From: Brevibacterium siliguriense
GTDB lineage: Bacteria > Actinomycetota > Actinomycetes > Actinomycetales > Brevibacteriaceae
Assembly (NCBI RefSeq): GCF_900105315.1
Contig: NZ_LT629766.1
Location: 3,286,001 to 3,350,000, forward strand
Direction of reading: 5' to 3'
Length of the DNA stretch: 64,000 nt
A program made the translations under genes and the position numbers. The notes under the pieces are model-generated. The model did not search any database. It had not been told where the DNA came from and was given only the letters and a program-made list of their open reading frames with translations. This document shows, in pieces, positions 34,672 to 44,466 of the stretch; the stretch's first letter is position 1; each line of letters begins with the position of its first letter.

Positions 34672-35487
34672 TCAGGCCTTGACAGCCGGGAGGTCGTAGT
34701 CGATGACCAGCGGAGCGTGGTCCGACCAGCGTTCGGCCCAGCTGTCAGCTTTGTCCACGGTGGCCTTGACCGCTGCGTCGGCCAGGGCCGGAGTGGCCAT
34801 CTGGTAGTCGATGCGCCATCCCGTGTCATTATCGAAGGCCTGCCCGCGCATCGACCACCAGGTGTAGGGGCCGTCGACGTCGCCGCTGAGCCGGCGGTGG
34901 ACGTCGACAAAGCCGATCTCCCCGAAGAACCTGTCGAAGTAGGCTCGTTCCTCCGGCAGGAATCCCGACTTCTTCCGGTTGGCCTTCCAGTTTTTCAGGT
35001 CGCGTTCGGTGTGGCACACGTTGAGGTCGCCGGTGATGAGGACATGGTCAGCGGTCTTCGCCAGCTGGGGCATCCGTTCGATCATGCGATCGAGGAACCG
35101 GTACTTGTCGTCCTGCTTGGGGGTGTCGGCCTCTCCGGAATGGACGTAGGCGGACACGAGGGTCAGCAGCGATCCGTCGCCGAGGCGGTAGTCCGTCTCC
35201 ACCCACCGTCCGGCCCGGTCGAAGTATCCGTCGTCGCCCAGTCCCTCGCGCACCGCCTCGGGTTCGCTGTGGGCCATCACGGCGACTCCGGCGCGGCCCT
35301 TGGCCTCCGCGTCATGGCTGGTGGTGGTGTAGCCCGTGTCGGCAAGGACACTGTGCGCGATATCGTTGGCAGCGCGCACCTCCTGGAGTGTGATGAAGTC
35401 CGGCTTCGCTGCATCGACCCAAGTTGGCATCCCCTTTCGCCATGCTGCGCGGACTCCGTTGACGTTGACTGAAGCAATCCGAATCAT
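34672..35487 (-). CDS. xth: Exodeoxyribonuclease III / AP endonuclease
   Basis: Cuts DNA at abasic sites and degrades 3' ends in base-excision repair; 271 residues of the exonuclease-endonuclease-phosphatase fold. Catalytic motifs are IASVNVNGVRAAW (Asn), LQEVRA (metal Glu), VSAYVHSG, ITGDLNVCH (Asp and Asn) and WSDHAPLVIDYD (catalytic Asp-His). The ATG at 35487 begins directly with the first strand; the open extension to 35574 is rejected. CATCAT seven bases upstream could be a weak leaderless -10. Confidence 0.93.
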   Translation of the reverse strand: MIRIASVNVNGVRAAWRKGMPTWVDAAKPDFITLQEVRAANDIAHSVLADTGYTTTSHDAEAKGRAGVAVMAHSEPEAVREGLGDDGYFDRAGRWVETDYRLGDGSLLTLVSAYVHSGEADTPKQDDKYRFLDRMIERMPQLAKTADHVLITGDLNVCHTERDLKNWKANRKKSGFLPEERAYFDRFFGEIGFVDVHRRLSGDVDGPYTWWSMRGQAFDNDTGWRIDYQMATPALADAAVKATVDKADSWAERWSDHAPLVIDYDLPAVKA

Positions 35488-35573
35488 GTGATCTATGATG
35501 ACATGGCGCGCACTATTCTTCCGGGACAGGGCGTTATAGAGTGAGGGTAAGAACGAACACATCAGGAGGCGCA

Positions 35574-36062
35574 ATGGCCGTTGACGAAACTATCGATACC
35601 GAGCAGCTGAGCATCAGCCCGCTCGATGAGGTCGACGCCCGCGAGATGCGCGAATTCCTGCTCGACGCCCAGGCGAACTTCTGGGGAGACCGCGACCTCA
35701 GCGGTGACCATGACGCCTACTGGTTCCGTCAGTTCGTGACTTCGGGACTCGTTGCCCGCTACCGTTCGGAGATCGTCGGCTACCTGCTCGGCGTCATTCC
35801 GCACGACGGACCCGCCTACATCCACCTGGTGGCAGCACGCTCCGATTTCCGCCACCAGGGAATCGGCCGCCACCTCTACCAGCACTTCATCGACCGTTCC
35901 CGTCAGCTCGGCGTCTCCTCGGTGCAGGCGACGACGATGCCGGAGTCTTCGGGCGCGATCTCCTTCCACTCCTCCATGGGCTTCAGCGGTGAACTCATCG
36001 AGGACTACGCTGGCTCGGGCGATCCGCGCGTCTTCTTCGAACTCAAGCTCTCCGAGGACTGA
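35574..36062 (+). CDS. GNAT family N-acetyltransferase
   Basis: A 162-residue single-domain acetyltransferase. The acetyl-CoA loop is recognisable in VAARSDFRHQGIGRHLYQHF (about 95-114), followed by TTMPESSGAISFHSSMGFSG, where the substrate-side helix pairs with the last strand. The substrate is unknown. ATCAGGAGGCGCA ahead of the ATG at 35574 is a clear ribosome binding site and rules out the 35541 start. A TTATAGAGT stretch near 35534-35542 may hold the -10. The gene ends 22 bp before the perfect palindrome at 36085. Confidence 0.88.
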   Translation: MAVDETIDTEQLSISPLDEVDAREMREFLLDAQANFWGDRDLSGDHDAYWFRQFVTSGLVARYRSEIVGYLLGVIPHDGPAYIHLVAARSDFRHQGIGRHLYQHFIDRSRQLGVSSVQATTMPESSGAISFHSSMGFSGELIEDYAGSGDPRVFFELKLSED

Positions 36063-36084
36063 CCCCGACCGAAACCTCCCAGAA

Positions 36085-36140
36085 CTACCTGACGGCGGCC
36101 CAGCAACCTCGCGCAAGGTTGCTGGGCCGCCGTCAGGTAG
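36085..36140. repeat. Long intergenic palindrome, copy 3 (perfect, 25-bp arms)
   Basis: Arms 36085-36109 and 36116-36140 are exact complements around CGCGCA. It is the best-preserved member of the family seen at 16293 and around the IS at 28073/29641. It lies between convergent GNAT and folD genes and probably acts as a bidirectional terminator. Confidence 0.92.
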
Positions 36141-36149
36141 TAATAGGGG

Positions 36150-37031
36150 TCAGGTGGCTGAGCGTTGGGCGGTGTCGACGACGTTCTTGAGCAGCAGGGC
36201 TCGGGTCATCGGACCGACGCCTCCCGGGTTCGGTGAGACCCAGGACGCCACCTCGGCGACCGCGGGATCGACGTCTCCGACGATCTTCGACTTCCCCGTC
36301 TCCGGGTCCGTCTCACGCGAGACGCCCACGTCGAGGACGATCGCTCCGGGCTTGACCGCTTCCGCCTTCACGATGCGGGCCGCGCCGGCGGCTGCAACGA
36401 TGACATCGGCCTGAGCCAGCAGCTCATCGAGATTGCGCGTGCCGGTGTGCGTCAGCGTCACGGTCGCGTTGTGCTCACGCCGAGTCAGCAGCGCACCGAT
36501 GGACCGGCCCACGGTGACTCCGCGGCCGATGACGACGACGTGCTTGCCGTTCAGCTCGATGCCGTTGCGATTGATCAGTTCGATGACTCCGCGCGGAGTG
36601 CACGGCAGCGGAGTCGTGATCTCCGAATTGACGTTGAGCACAAGCCGCCCGAGGTTCGTCGGATGCAGACCATCGGCATCCTTGGCCGGGTCGATGGCTT
36701 CGAGGATCGTGTCCGTGTCGATATGGTCCGGCAGGGGAAGCTGAACGATGTACCCGGTACAGGCGTCGTCCTTATTGAGCTCGTCGATGACGGCCAACAG
36801 CTCATCCTGGCTCACCGACTCCGGAAGATCTCGGCGGATCGACTGGATCCCGACCTCGGCGCAGTCACGGTGCTTGCCCGCGACGTACCACTTCGATCCG
36901 GGGTCCTCCCCCACCAGAACGGTGCCGAGGCCCGGGACGATCCCGGACTCGGCCAGGGTCGCCACCGCCTCGGTGAGTTCAGCTTTGATCTGCTTCGCGC
37001 AAGCTCTGCCGTCCAGGATCTGTGCACTCAT
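36150..37031 (-). CDS. folD: Methylenetetrahydrofolate dehydrogenase / cyclohydrolase
   Basis: Bifunctional enzyme converting 5,10-methylene-THF to 10-formyl-THF with NADP+. 293 residues. The catalytic region is [13 protein letters not shown] (Tyr and Lys, about 46-58); the cofactor site has [17 protein letters not shown]; the C-terminal [14 protein letters not shown] is the family signature. Its ATG shares one base with the glyA stop (TGATG), so folD is coupled to glyA, joining serine-derived methylene-THF with formyl-THF supply. Confidence 0.96.
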   Translation of the reverse strand: MSAQILDGRACAKQIKAELTEAVATLAESGIVPGLGTVLVGEDPGSKWYVAGKHRDCAEVGIQSIRRDLPESVSQDELLAVIDELNKDDACTGYIVQLPLPDHIDTDTILEAIDPAKDADGLHPTNLGRLVLNVNSEITTPLPCTPRGVIELINRNGIELNGKHVVVIGRGVTVGRSIGALLTRREHNATVTLTHTGTRNLDELLAQADVIVAAAGAARIVKAEAVKPGAIVLDVGVSRETDPETGKSKIVGDVDPAVAEVASWVSPNPGGVGPMTRALLLKNVVDTAQRSAT

Positions 37032-38305
37032 CAGTACTGCTCCAGGCCTTCGTAGAGAGGGAAATCATCGCTGAGCTTCTTCACACGGGCGGCGAGCGCC
37101 TCAACATCGGCACCCGGCTTGAGCGCCTCGGCGATGACGTCCGCGACGACGGTGAATTCCTCGTCGCCGAATCCGCGGGTGGCCAGAGCCGGGGTGCCGA
37201 TGCGCAGTCCGGAAGTGACCATCGGCGGGCGCGGGTCGAAGGGAACCGCATTGCGGTTGACGGTGATGCCGACGTTGTGGAGGAGATCCTCGGCCTGCTG
37301 CCCGTCAAGAGCGGAGTTGCGGAGGTCGACGAGCACGAGGTGGACATCGGTGCCGCCGGTGAGCACGGAGGCTCCGGCTTCAGCGACGTCGGAGGCCAGC
37401 AGGCGTTCGGCCAGGATCTGGGCACCGCGCACGGTGCGTTCCTGACGTTCCTTGAACTCGTCCGAGGCAGCGAGTTTGAAGGCCACGGCCTTCGCGGCGA
37501 TGACGTGCATGAGCGGACCGCCCTGCTGGCCGGGGAAGACGGCGGAGTTGACCTTCTTCGCGTACTCCTCCTTGCCGAGGATGAAGCCGGAGCGAGGTCC
37601 GCCGATGGTCTTGTGGACCGTGGAGGACACGACATCGGCGAACGGCACGGGGTTCGGGTGCAGACCGGCGGCCACAAGTCCGGCGAAGTGGGCCATATCG
37701 ACCCAGAGCTTCGCACCGACTTCATCGGCGATATCGCGGAATGCCTGGAAGTCCAGCTGACGAGGGTAGGCGGACCAGCCGGCCACGATGACCTCGGGAC
37801 GGTGTTCGAGAGCCTTCTCGCGCACCTTATCCATGTCGATGCGGTAGGTGTCGGGATCGACCTCGTAGGAGGCGACATCGTAGAGGCGACCGGAGAAGTT
37901 GATCTTCATGCCGTGGGTGAGGTGGCCACCGTGCGCCAGGGACAGACCGAGCATCTTGTCTCCCTGACGGGCCAGAGCGTGCATGACCGCCGCGTTGGCC
38001 GAGGCACCCGAGTGAGGCTGGACGTTCGCGTAGTCGGCGCCGAAGAGGCTCTTGGCACGGTCGATGGCGAGGTTCTCTGCTACGTCGACGTATTCGCATC
38101 CGCCGTAGTAGCGCTTCCCGGGATACCCTTCGGCGTACTTGTTCGTCAGCACCGATCCCTGTGCTTCCAGCACGGCGCGGGGGACGAAATTCTCCGAGGC
38201 GATCATCTCGAGCGTCGAACGCTGGCGGCCCAGCTCGAGGTCGAGGACTTCGGCAATCTGCGGGTCGATGTCGGCAAGCGAAGCCTGCATCGAGTTTTCG
38301 GTCAT
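37031..38305 (-). CDS. glyA: Serine hydroxymethyltransferase
   Basis: PLP enzyme interconverting serine plus THF with glycine plus methylene-THF; 424 residues. The PLP lysine is in [19 protein letters not shown] near residue 235; other landmarks are [20 protein letters not shown], the [13 protein letters not shown] stretch and [34 protein letters not shown] precedes the ATG. It heads the glyA-folD operon and is divergent from purU, another folate enzyme. Confidence 0.97.
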   Translation of the reverse strand: MTENSMQASLADIDPQIAEVLDLELGRQRSTLEMIASENFVPRAVLEAQGSVLTNKYAEGYPGKRYYGGCEYVDVAENLAIDRAKSLFGADYANVQPHSGASANAAVMHALARQGDKMLGLSLAHGGHLTHGMKINFSGRLYDVASYEVDPDTYRIDMDKVREKALEHRPEVIVAGWSAYPRQLDFQAFRDIADEVGAKLWVDMAHFAGLVAAGLHPNPVPFADVVSSTVHKTIGGPRSGFILGKEEYAKKVNSAVFPGQQGGPLMHVIAAKAVAFKLAASDEFKERQERTVRGAQILAERLLASDVAEAGASVLTGGTDVHLVLVDLRNSALDGQQAEDLLHNVGITVNRNAVPFDPRPPMVTSGLRIGTPALATRGFGDEEFTVVADVIAEALKPGADVEALAARVKKLSDDFPLYEGLEQY

Positions 38306-38371
38306 GAGTACTCTCCTGTGGCATCCGATGATGGGAGCGAGACAGCGCGCAAACTGCGGCCGTCACCCGGC

Positions 38372-38377
38372 ACCATG
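38372..38377 (-). promoter_or_regulatory. Candidate -10 box of glyA-folD
   Basis: A TAGCAT reading near 38380-38375 on the minus strand would give a leader of about 65 nt. No convincing -35. The coordinate is approximate and the call weak. Confidence 0.3.
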
Positions 38378-38460
38378 CTAACAGCGACACCGCCTGGTTT
38401 CCGGGCCGCGACCGACATCCGGATACCGCCACCGGGTGGGTGGAAACCACCTCCACCGAT

Positions 38461-38474
38461 TAGGATCGTGACCA
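38461..38474 (+). promoter_or_regulatory. Leaderless promoter of purU
   Basis: TAGGAT (38461-38466), seven bases, ATG at 38474, with no ribosome binding site. It fixes the start codon. Confidence 0.6.
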
Positions 38475-39325
38475 TGAGCTGCGAATGGATCCTGAGTGTC
38501 ACCTGCCCCGATTCGACCGGCATCGTCCATGCCGTGACCGGGGTGCTCGCAGGGTTCGGCGGGAACATCACCGAATCCCAGCAGTTCTCCTCCCCCGATT
38601 CCCGGCAGTTCTTCCTGCGCCTGCAGTTCTCGACGCCCGCGGGGATTTCGGCGACGACCGTGGAAGACGCCCTCGCCGAGGTGGCTCCCCGGTTCGCGAT
38701 GACCGTGAGTCTGCAGCCGGTGGAGAAGAAGACCCGCACGCTGATCATGGTGTCCAAGGCCGCACACTGCCTCAACACTCTGCTGTTCCGGCATTCGGCT
38801 GGTCAGCTGCCCATCGATATCGTCGGCATCGCCGGCAACCATGACGATCTGCGTCCGCTGTCGGAATTCCACGGGCATGATTTCCACCATATTCCGGTCA
38901 CCCGGGACACGAAGGCCGACGCCGAGGCGCGACTGTCTGCCCTCGTCGATGAACTCGATGTCGAACTCATCGTCCTGGCCCGGTATATGCAGATCCTCTC
39001 GCCCGAACTCTGTGACCGCCTCGAAGGTCGGGTCATCAACATCCACCATTCGTTCCTGCCGAGCTTCAAGGGCGCGAAGCCCTACCATCAGGCGCATGCC
39101 CGCGGTGTGAAGATCATCGGGGCGACCGCCCACTATGTCACCAGCGATCTCGACGAAGGCCCGATCATCGAACAGGATGTCGCCCGCGTCGATCACAATC
39201 AGGCGACCTCCGATTTCGTCCGACATGGTCAGGACGTCGAGGCTGCTGTGCTCGCCCGGGCCGTCGCCTGGCACGCAGAGGGCCGAGTCCTCATGGACGG
39301 CCACCGCACGGTCGTCTTCGACTGA
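38474..39325 (+). CDS. purU: Formyltetrahydrofolate deformylase
   Basis: Hydrolyses 10-formyl-THF to formate plus THF, balancing one-carbon pools. 283 residues with an N-terminal ACT domain (SVTCPDSTGIVHAVTGVLAG, residues 8-27) and a C-terminal formyltransferase domain. Landmarks are GNHDDL, LARYMQILSPELC, INIHHSFLPSFKGAKPYHQA (His-containing active site) and IGATAHYVTSDLDEGPIIEQ (catalytic Asp). It is divergent from glyA-folD, so three folate genes cluster here under opposed promoters. Confidence 0.95.
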   Translation: MSCEWILSVTCPDSTGIVHAVTGVLAGFGGNITESQQFSSPDSRQFFLRLQFSTPAGISATTVEDALAEVAPRFAMTVSLQPVEKKTRTLIMVSKAAHCLNTLLFRHSAGQLPIDIVGIAGNHDDLRPLSEFHGHDFHHIPVTRDTKADAEARLSALVDELDVELIVLARYMQILSPELCDRLEGRVINIHHSFLPSFKGAKPYHQAHARGVKIIGATAHYVTSDLDEGPIIEQDVARVDHNQATSDFVRHGQDVEAAVLARAVAWHAEGRVLMDGHRTVVFD

Positions 39326-39384
39326 ACCATCGCCTCAAAGCGCATGGGTGCACAGGAAATTCACACCTAGGACCTCTTGTGCTG

Positions 39385-39390
39385 TAAGGT
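39385..39390 (+). promoter_or_regulatory. Candidate -10 box of putP
   Basis: TAAGGT 32 bp upstream of the putP ATG; a TTCACA at 39360-39365 is possible as -35 but the 19-base spacer is long. Confidence 0.35.
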
Positions 39391-39421
39391 CGGCTCGGCC
39401 TATCAAAGGAGCTGAGCTCAG

Positions 39422-40942
39422 ATGTCGGAAACCACTTTCCGCACGATTGCAATCGTCCTCTACTTCATCGGCATGCTGGCCATCGGCTGGTTCGCCTACC
39501 GTAAGACGAAGAACAACCTCGATGACTTTATGCTCGCAGGACGTGGGCTGCGGCCCAGCGTTGCGGCACTGAGCGCCGGCGCATCGGATATGTCCGGCTG
39601 GCTTCTGATGGGCCTGCCCGGCGCCATCTATATGCACGGTCTCATCGAAGCCTGGATCGCCATCGGCCTGACCATCGGGGCCTGGGTCAATTGGAAGATC
39701 GTCGCTCCACGGCTTCGGGCGTTCACGGAGAAGGCCGGCGACTCGATCACGATTCCGAGCTTCTTCGAACAGCGACTGAAGGATCGGACCCGACTGCTGC
39801 GCATCGTCTGCGGCATCATCATCCTCGTCTTCTTCACCTTCTACGTCTCTTCGGGCATGGTCGCGGCCGGCAAATTCTTCGAGTCGAGCTTCGGGCTCAA
39901 CTACCTCGGCGGGATGCTCCTCGTCGCCGCGATCACGATGGTCTACACCCTCTTCGGCGGCTTCCTCGGTGCGACTCTCACCGACGTCGCGCAGGGTCTG
40001 CTGATGTTCGCCGCTCTGGTGGCCGTGCCGATCGTCGCCGTCATCAACGCCGGCGGCCCCTCGACCGTGATCCACAACGTCTCCGAGATCGATCCCGGCC
40101 TGCTCAACCTCTTCGGGTCCGAGGGCTTCTGGACCTTCGCAACCATCACCTCCGTCGTCTCGGCCCTGGCTTGGGGACTGGGCTACTTCGGACAGCCGCA
40201 CATCATTGTGCGCTTCATGGCTCTGCGTACTCCCGCCGATGCCACCGTCGCCCGACGCATCGGCGTCGGCTGGATGGGCGTCTCCGCTCTCGGAGCGATC
40301 GCCACCGCCATCGTCGGCATCTCCTACTTCTCCCAGCACGCGGACATGGAGCCCGCCGATGCCGAGACCGTCTTCCTCGACCTCGCGCAGATCCTCTTCC
40401 ACCCGTTCATCGCCGGCCTCGTGCTGGCTGCGGTGCTGGCGGCGATCATGTCGACGATCTCCTCTCAGCTCGTCGTCACGTCATCGGCTCTCATCGAGGA
40501 TCTGTTCAAGATCGTCGCCCTGCGTGCCGGATCCACGCGCACGCTGCAGGACAAGACGTATGTGCTGCTCGGCCGTCTCGGCGTGCTCGTCGTCGCCGTC
40601 ATCGCGGTGGTGCTCGCGATCTCGCCGTCGAACAGCATCCTCGACCTCGTCGCGTTCGCGTGGGCCGGTTTCGGCGCCTCGTTCGGCCCGATCGTCCTGC
40701 TCACCCTGTTCTGGAAGCGTCTGAGCAATTGGGGCGCCCTGTTCGGCCTGCTCTCCGGTGCGATCGTGGCCTTCGTATGGGGCCAGGTGAGCACCCCGAT
40801 GACGGACGCGATCTACGAGATCATCCCCGGCTTCATCGTCAACCTCATCGTCGCCGTCATCGTCAGCCGCTTCACGTACAAACACGATGAGGCCGCTGAC
40901 ATCGAGTTCGACGATTCGGTGGAGCTCTCGCGAGTGAAGTGA
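39422..40942 (+). CDS. putP: Sodium/proline symporter
   Basis: Sodium-coupled solute importer of the SSS family, 506 residues, about 13 membrane helices. The proline-type signatures are good: FMLAGRGLRPSVAALSAGAS then DMSGWLLMGLPGAIY (sodium and proline sites), LGYFGQPHIIVRFMALR, and the MSTISSQLVVTSSALIEDLF loop. AAAGGAG lies about 11 bases upstream of the ATG. No putA is nearby, so a role in osmolyte uptake or in proline nutrition cannot be separated. Confidence 0.92.
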   Translation: MSETTFRTIAIVLYFIGMLAIGWFAYRKTKNNLDDFMLAGRGLRPSVAALSAGASDMSGWLLMGLPGAIYMHGLIEAWIAIGLTIGAWVNWKIVAPRLRAFTEKAGDSITIPSFFEQRLKDRTRLLRIVCGIIILVFFTFYVSSGMVAAGKFFESSFGLNYLGGMLLVAAITMVYTLFGGFLGATLTDVAQGLLMFAALVAVPIVAVINAGGPSTVIHNVSEIDPGLLNLFGSEGFWTFATITSVVSALAWGLGYFGQPHIIVRFMALRTPADATVARRIGVGWMGVSALGAIATAIVGISYFSQHADMEPADAETVFLDLAQILFHPFIAGLVLAAVLAAIMSTISSQLVVTSSALIEDLFKIVALRAGSTRTLQDKTYVLLGRLGVLVVAVIAVVLAISPSNSILDLVAFAWAGFGASFGPIVLLTLFWKRLSNWGALFGLLSGAIVAFVWGQVSTPMTDAIYEIIPGFIVNLIVAVIVSRFTYKHDEAADIEFDDSVELSRVK

Positions 40943-40984
40943 GGATCGTCGCGTGAGGCAGACGCCAGCGCGAGCCGAATGAAA

Positions 40985-41008
40985 GCCGGGACACGTCGAT
41001 GTCCCGGC
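40985..41008 (+). terminator. Terminator of putP
   Basis: GCCGGGACA and TGTCCCGGC form a perfect 9-bp stem with a six-base loop, preceded by AAA and followed by CTTCG. Confidence 0.75.
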
Positions 41009-41210
41009 CTTCGTTCGAGTTCCGATCCCGCCGTCACCGCATTCTGTCCACTTCGCCATCAGTCTTCGACCTCTGAGGACCACTCCGCGCCCGAGGTATC
41101 AGGATCGATCCCGATGAAATGAACGAAATGTGACCAGCGGCGCCGAGGCGGCCCGCAAGATCCGCACGGCCCCGACGCATCGAACCTCGGTTCTGGCAGT
41201 GAATACACTA

Positions 41211-41240
41211 CAGGCGGGCACCCGTGTGGGTGCCCGCCTG
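41211..41240 (-). terminator. Terminator of the infA-rplQ operon
   Basis: A perfect 13-bp stem (41211-41223 with 41228-41240) around GTGT, 53 bp past the rplQ stop on the minus strand. Confidence 0.85.
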
Positions 41241-41292
41241 AAATGTGCGACTTACGGCTTGGTGGAACCAGGCCGGACGTCGGTCGAGGAGC

Positions 41293-41859
41293 TTACTTCT
41301 CCTCGGCAGCCTCGGAGGACTCTTCAGCGGTCTCGGCGTCGGCCTCGACGGCCTCAGCTTCAACAGCGTCTGCCTCGACAGCGGCGTCTTCGGCCGGAGC
41401 CTCGTCGACGACCTCTGCATCAGCCGGTGCCTCTTCTGCCGGGGCCGCCGCAGCAGCGGCAGCCTGCTCGGCTTCCTTCACGGTTGCCTGCTTCGGCGAG
41501 TAGGGCTCGAGGACCAGTTCGATGACGGCCATCGGGGCGTTGTCGCCGGGGCGGGGACCGATCTTGGTGATACGGGTGTATCCACCGGGACGCTCGGCCA
41601 TCGTTTCGGCGATCGAGGTGAAGAGCTCGTGCACGATCGACTTGTCGGAGATCTGGCCGAGCACGCGACGACGTGCGGCCAGGTCACCCTTCTTGGCGTT
41701 CGTGATCATGCGCTCGGCAACCGGACGCAGGCGCTTGGCCTTGGTCACGGTCGTCTTGATCTGCTTGTGCTCGAACAGCTGGGCTGCCAGGTTGTTGAGC
41801 ATCATGCGCTCGTGTGTGGGCGATCCGCCGAGGCGGGGGCCCTTGGTTGGGGTTGGCAT
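41293..41859 (-). CDS. rplQ: 50S ribosomal protein L17 with long acidic tail
   Basis: Large-subunit protein of 188 residues. The first 120 are canonical L17 ([20 protein letters not shown], then [20 protein letters not shown]). The last 60-65 are a low-complexity Ala/Glu/Asp tail, also seen in other actinobacterial L17 proteins and probably disordered on the ribosome surface. The ATG at 41859 is preferred to the TTG two codons upstream because GGAG is eight bases away. Last gene of the infA operon. Confidence 0.95.
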   Translation of the reverse strand: MPTPTKGPRLGGSPTHERMMLNNLAAQLFEHKQIKTTVTKAKRLRPVAERMITNAKKGDLAARRRVLGQISDKSIVHELFTSIAETMAERPGGYTRITKIGPRPGDNAPMAVIELVLEPYSPKQATVKEAEQAAAAAAAPAEEAPADAEVVDEAPAEDAAVEADAVEAEAVEADAETAEESSEAAEEK

Positions 41860-41882
41860 TGTCAATTACTCCTAGGTCTTAA

Positions 41883-42881
41883 TCAGTACTGTTCGTCTTC
41901 GACGTAGGACTGGTCCTCATCAACGAGGCCGGCTTCGAACCCGGCAGGACTGTCCTTGAGGCTCAGGCCGAGCTCGTTGAGCTTCGCCTTGACCTCGTCG
42001 ATCGACTTCGAACCGAAGTTGCGGATATCCATCAGGTCGGCTTCGCTGCGAGCAACGAGCTCACCGACGGTGTGGATGCCTTCGCGCTTGAGGCAGTTGT
42101 AGGAGCGCACGGTCAGGTCGAGGTCTTCGATCGCCAGCGCCAGGTCGGCGGCCAGTGCCGCGTCCACAGGCGAGGGACCGATCTCGATGCCTTCAGCTTC
42201 GACGTTGAGCTCTCGCGCCAGGCCGAAGAGTTCGACCAGGGTCTTGCCCGCAGATGCGATGGCATCGCGCGGAGTCATCGAGGGCTTGGTTTCGACGTCG
42301 AGGACCAGACGATCGAAGTCGGTGCGCTGTTCGACACGCGTGGCTTCGACCTTGTAGGTGACCTTGAGAACCGGAGAGTAGATCGAATCGACCGGGATCC
42401 GGCCGATCTCTGCGTCCGCGTTCTTGTTCTGAGCGCTCGAAACGTATCCGCGTCCACGTTCGATGGTCAGTTCCATGTCCAGACGTCCCTCACCATTCAG
42501 CGTGGCGATGTGCAGGTCCGGATTGTGGATCTCGACCCCAGCAGGAGCAGAGACATCGGCAGCGGTCACGGTGCCAGGTCCCTGCTTGCGCAGGTAGGCG
42601 ACGACCGGTTCGTCGAATTCGGACGATACGACCAGGGACTTCAGGTTGAGGATGAACTCAGTGACATCCTCCTTGACTCCCGGCACGGTGCTGAACTCGT
42701 GGAGCACTCCGTCGATCCGGATGGATGTGACGGCGGCACCAGGGATCGAGGACAGCAGGGTCCGGCGAAGCGAGTTGCCGAGGGTGTAGCCGAATCCTGG
42801 CTCGAGCGGTTCGATGGCGAACCGTGAGCGGTTATCGGAGACGACTTCTTCCGTGAGCGTTGGGCGCTGTGCAATGAGCAC
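41883..42881 (-). CDS. rpoA: RNA polymerase alpha subunit
   Basis: 332 residues. The N-terminal assembly domain begins [13 protein letters not shown] and includes [20 protein letters not shown]; the C-terminal DNA- and activator-binding domain has the helix-hairpin-helix region [20 protein letters not shown] then [20 protein letters not shown]. An acidic extension ends the protein. Gene order rpsK-rpoA-rplQ is the usual alpha operon without rpsD, which is elsewhere in many Actinobacteria. Confidence 0.97.
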   Translation of the reverse strand: MLIAQRPTLTEEVVSDNRSRFAIEPLEPGFGYTLGNSLRRTLLSSIPGAAVTSIRIDGVLHEFSTVPGVKEDVTEFILNLKSLVVSSEFDEPVVAYLRKQGPGTVTAADVSAPAGVEIHNPDLHIATLNGEGRLDMELTIERGRGYVSSAQNKNADAEIGRIPVDSIYSPVLKVTYKVEATRVEQRTDFDRLVLDVETKPSMTPRDAIASAGKTLVELFGLARELNVEAEGIEIGPSPVDAALAADLALAIEDLDLTVRSYNCLKREGIHTVGELVARSEADLMDIRNFGSKSIDEVKAKLNELGLSLKDSPAGFEAGLVDEDQSYVEDEQY

Positions 42882-42930
42882 GTGGGCTTCCTTTCAGCGA
42901 ACATCCGCTATATGACGTTCGCACTGCACG

Positions 42931-42950
42931 TCATGGCCTCGAGGCCATGA
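42931..42950. repeat. Perfect 20-bp palindrome between rpsK and rpoA
   Basis: TCATGGCCTCGAGGCCATGA in the 152-bp gap upstream of rpoA. In RNA it forms a tight hairpin. It could attenuate, pause or mark a processing site between rpsK and rpoA; no T-run follows, so full termination is unlikely. Confidence 0.7.
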
Positions 42951-43033
42951 AGAACGGTTCGGGTTATCTGGGAATCCGTTCTGCGACCGATGTCGGGCTG
43001 ATGCCCGTCATCCGTTGCAGTTCCACGGAAGGA

Positions 43034-43438
43034 TCAGCCGCGGCGGCGCTTGGGGGGACGGCAGCCGTTGAACGGAACAGGGGTGACATCCTGGATGGTT
43101 CCCAGTTCCAGGCCGGCGGCCTGCAGCGAACGGATAGCCGTTTCGCGGCCCGAGCCCGGTCCCTTGACGAACACGTCGACCTTCTTCAGGCCGTGTTCCT
43201 GTGCCCGGCGAGCAGCCGATTCAGCAGCCATCTGAGCGGCGTACGGGGTCGACTTGCGCGAACCCTTGAAGCCGATCTCACCTGAGGAGGCCCAGGAGAT
43301 GACAGCACCGGTCGGATCGGTGATCGACACGATGGTGTTGTTGAAGGTTGATTTGATGTGAGCCTGGCCGGCAACGATATTCTTCTTCAGCTTGCGGCGA
43401 GGCTTGCGCACTGTAGCGGCGCGTGACTTGGGAGGCAT
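43034..43438 (-). CDS. rpsK: 30S ribosomal protein S11
   Basis: Platform protein of the small subunit, 134 residues. Basic N-terminus, then [20 protein letters not shown] and the C-terminal [18 protein letters not shown], all typical. Follows rpsM with a 51-bp gap. Confidence 0.97.
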   Translation of the reverse strand: MPPKSRAATVRKPRRKLKKNIVAGQAHIKSTFNNTIVSITDPTGAVISWASSGEIGFKGSRKSTPYAAQMAAESAARRAQEHGLKKVDVFVKGPGSGRETAIRSLQAAGLELGTIQDVTPVPFNGCRPPKRRRG

Positions 43439-43489
43439 ATGTCCTACTCCTGATCGAGGTGGTTGGCCTCAGCCAACCGGGTGAGCGTG

Positions 43490-43858
43490 TTACTTCTTCT
43501 TACCGGCCACGGTGCGCTTGGGTCCCTTGCGGGTACGCGCATTCGTCTTGGTCCGCTGACCGCGAACCGGCAGACCGCGGCGGTGACGCAGGCCTTCATA
43601 GCTTCCGATTTCGACCTTGCGGCGGATATCGGCGGCCACCTCACGACGGAGGTCACCCTCAACCTGGAATGTGCCCTCGATGTAGTCACGCAGCTGGACG
43701 AGCTCTGCGTCGCTCAAGTCCTTCACACGGGTATCAGGGCTGATTCCCGTTTCGGTCAGGGTCTGGCGCGCACGGGTGCGGCCCACACCATAGATGTAAG
43801 TCAAGGCGACTTCCACGCGCTTTTCACGCGGGATGTCGACTCCGGCAAGTCGTGCCAT
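43490..43858 (-). CDS. rpsM: 30S ribosomal protein S13
   Basis: Small-subunit head protein contacting the P-site tRNA and L5, 122 residues. [20 protein letters not shown] at the start and [20 protein letters not shown] at the C-terminus are family hallmarks. Lies 214 bp downstream of rpmJ, an unusually large gap that could carry an extra promoter or processing signal. Confidence 0.97.
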   Translation of the reverse strand: MARLAGVDIPREKRVEVALTYIYGVGRTRARQTLTETGISPDTRVKDLSDAELVQLRDYIEGTFQVEGDLRREVAADIRRKVEIGSYEGLRHRRGLPVRGQRTKTNARTRKGPKRTVAGKKK

Positions 43859-44072
43859 GGGTACTGTCTCCTGTTGTTGTTTCGGAGGTGCTGATGCAAA
43901 CCTGTCCTTGGTCTCCCAAGGTCTCCGGCCCCCGACCGGAGGTATCGTCCTGTGTCCGCCCCACGGAAGCTATCCCTTCCCATGGATCCGAACGCAGATG
44001 GCGAGGTTTGCGCGGGTGTGGTGCTGCTGAAGCCCCTCTCGGAGGAGCCTCGATCTGCTCAGAACGAGCTGC

Positions 44073-44186
44073 TCAGCCCTGGCGCTGCTTGTGGCGCGGG
44101 TTGGAGCAGATGACGATGACCCGGCCGTGACGGCGGGTAATCTGGCAGTTCTCGCAGATCTTCTTGACGCTGGGCTTAACCTTCAT
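44073..44186 (-). CDS. rpmJ: 50S ribosomal protein L36
   Basis: A 37-residue protein, read directly from the sequence: [20 protein letters not shown] then [17 protein letters not shown]. It keeps the zinc-binding Cys/Cys/Cys/His set (CENC, CSNPRH), the C+ form. Second gene of the infA operon; 58 bp separate it from infA. Confidence 0.95.
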   Translation of the reverse strand: MKVKPSVKKICENCQITRRHGRVIVICSNPRHKQRQG

Positions 44187-44244
44187 CGTTTTTCCTTCTT
44201 TCGGTCTCTGCCCGGAAGGACAGGACGCGAATGATCGAAGATCC

Positions 44245-44466
44245 TTACTTGTAGCGGTAAACGATTCGTCCGCGCGAGAGATCGTATGGAGACAGCTCCA
44301 CGATGACCCGGTCCTCGGGAAGGATGCGGATATAGTGCTGACGCATCTTTCCGGAGATATGTGCGAGCACCTTGTGCCCGTTGCTCAGCTCAACCCGGAA
44401 CGATGCGTTCGGCAGAGCCTCGACAACGGTGCCTTCGATCTCAATGACCCCTTCTTTTTTGGCCAT
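44245..44466 (-). CDS. infA: Translation initiation factor IF-1
   Basis: OB-fold protein of 73 residues that occupies the A site during initiation. [20 protein letters not shown] and the [15 protein letters not shown] end are diagnostic. First gene of the infA-rpmJ-rpsM-rpsK-rpoA-rplQ operon. Its leader contains two hairpins listed separately. Confidence 0.97.
   Translation of the reverse strand: MAKKEGVIEIEGTVVEALPNASFRVELSNGHKVLAHISGKMRQHYIRILPEDRVIVELSPYDLSRGRIVYRYK

Larger units (their letters stand above)
40943..41292. other. Intergenic region between putP and rplQ
   Basis: About 350 bp between convergent genes. It holds the two terminators listed at 40985 and 41211 and no gene I can support; open frames here are short and lack ribosome binding sites. 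Confidence 0.7.

Noticed and set aside
38306..38473. Possible ZTP (pfl) riboswitch near glyA/purU, suggested by CCGCCTGG and the folate gene context.
   Set aside because: Only the short CCGCCTGG matches. The upstream conserved half is absent on both strands, and on the plus strand purU appears leaderless, leaving no room for a leader RNA.
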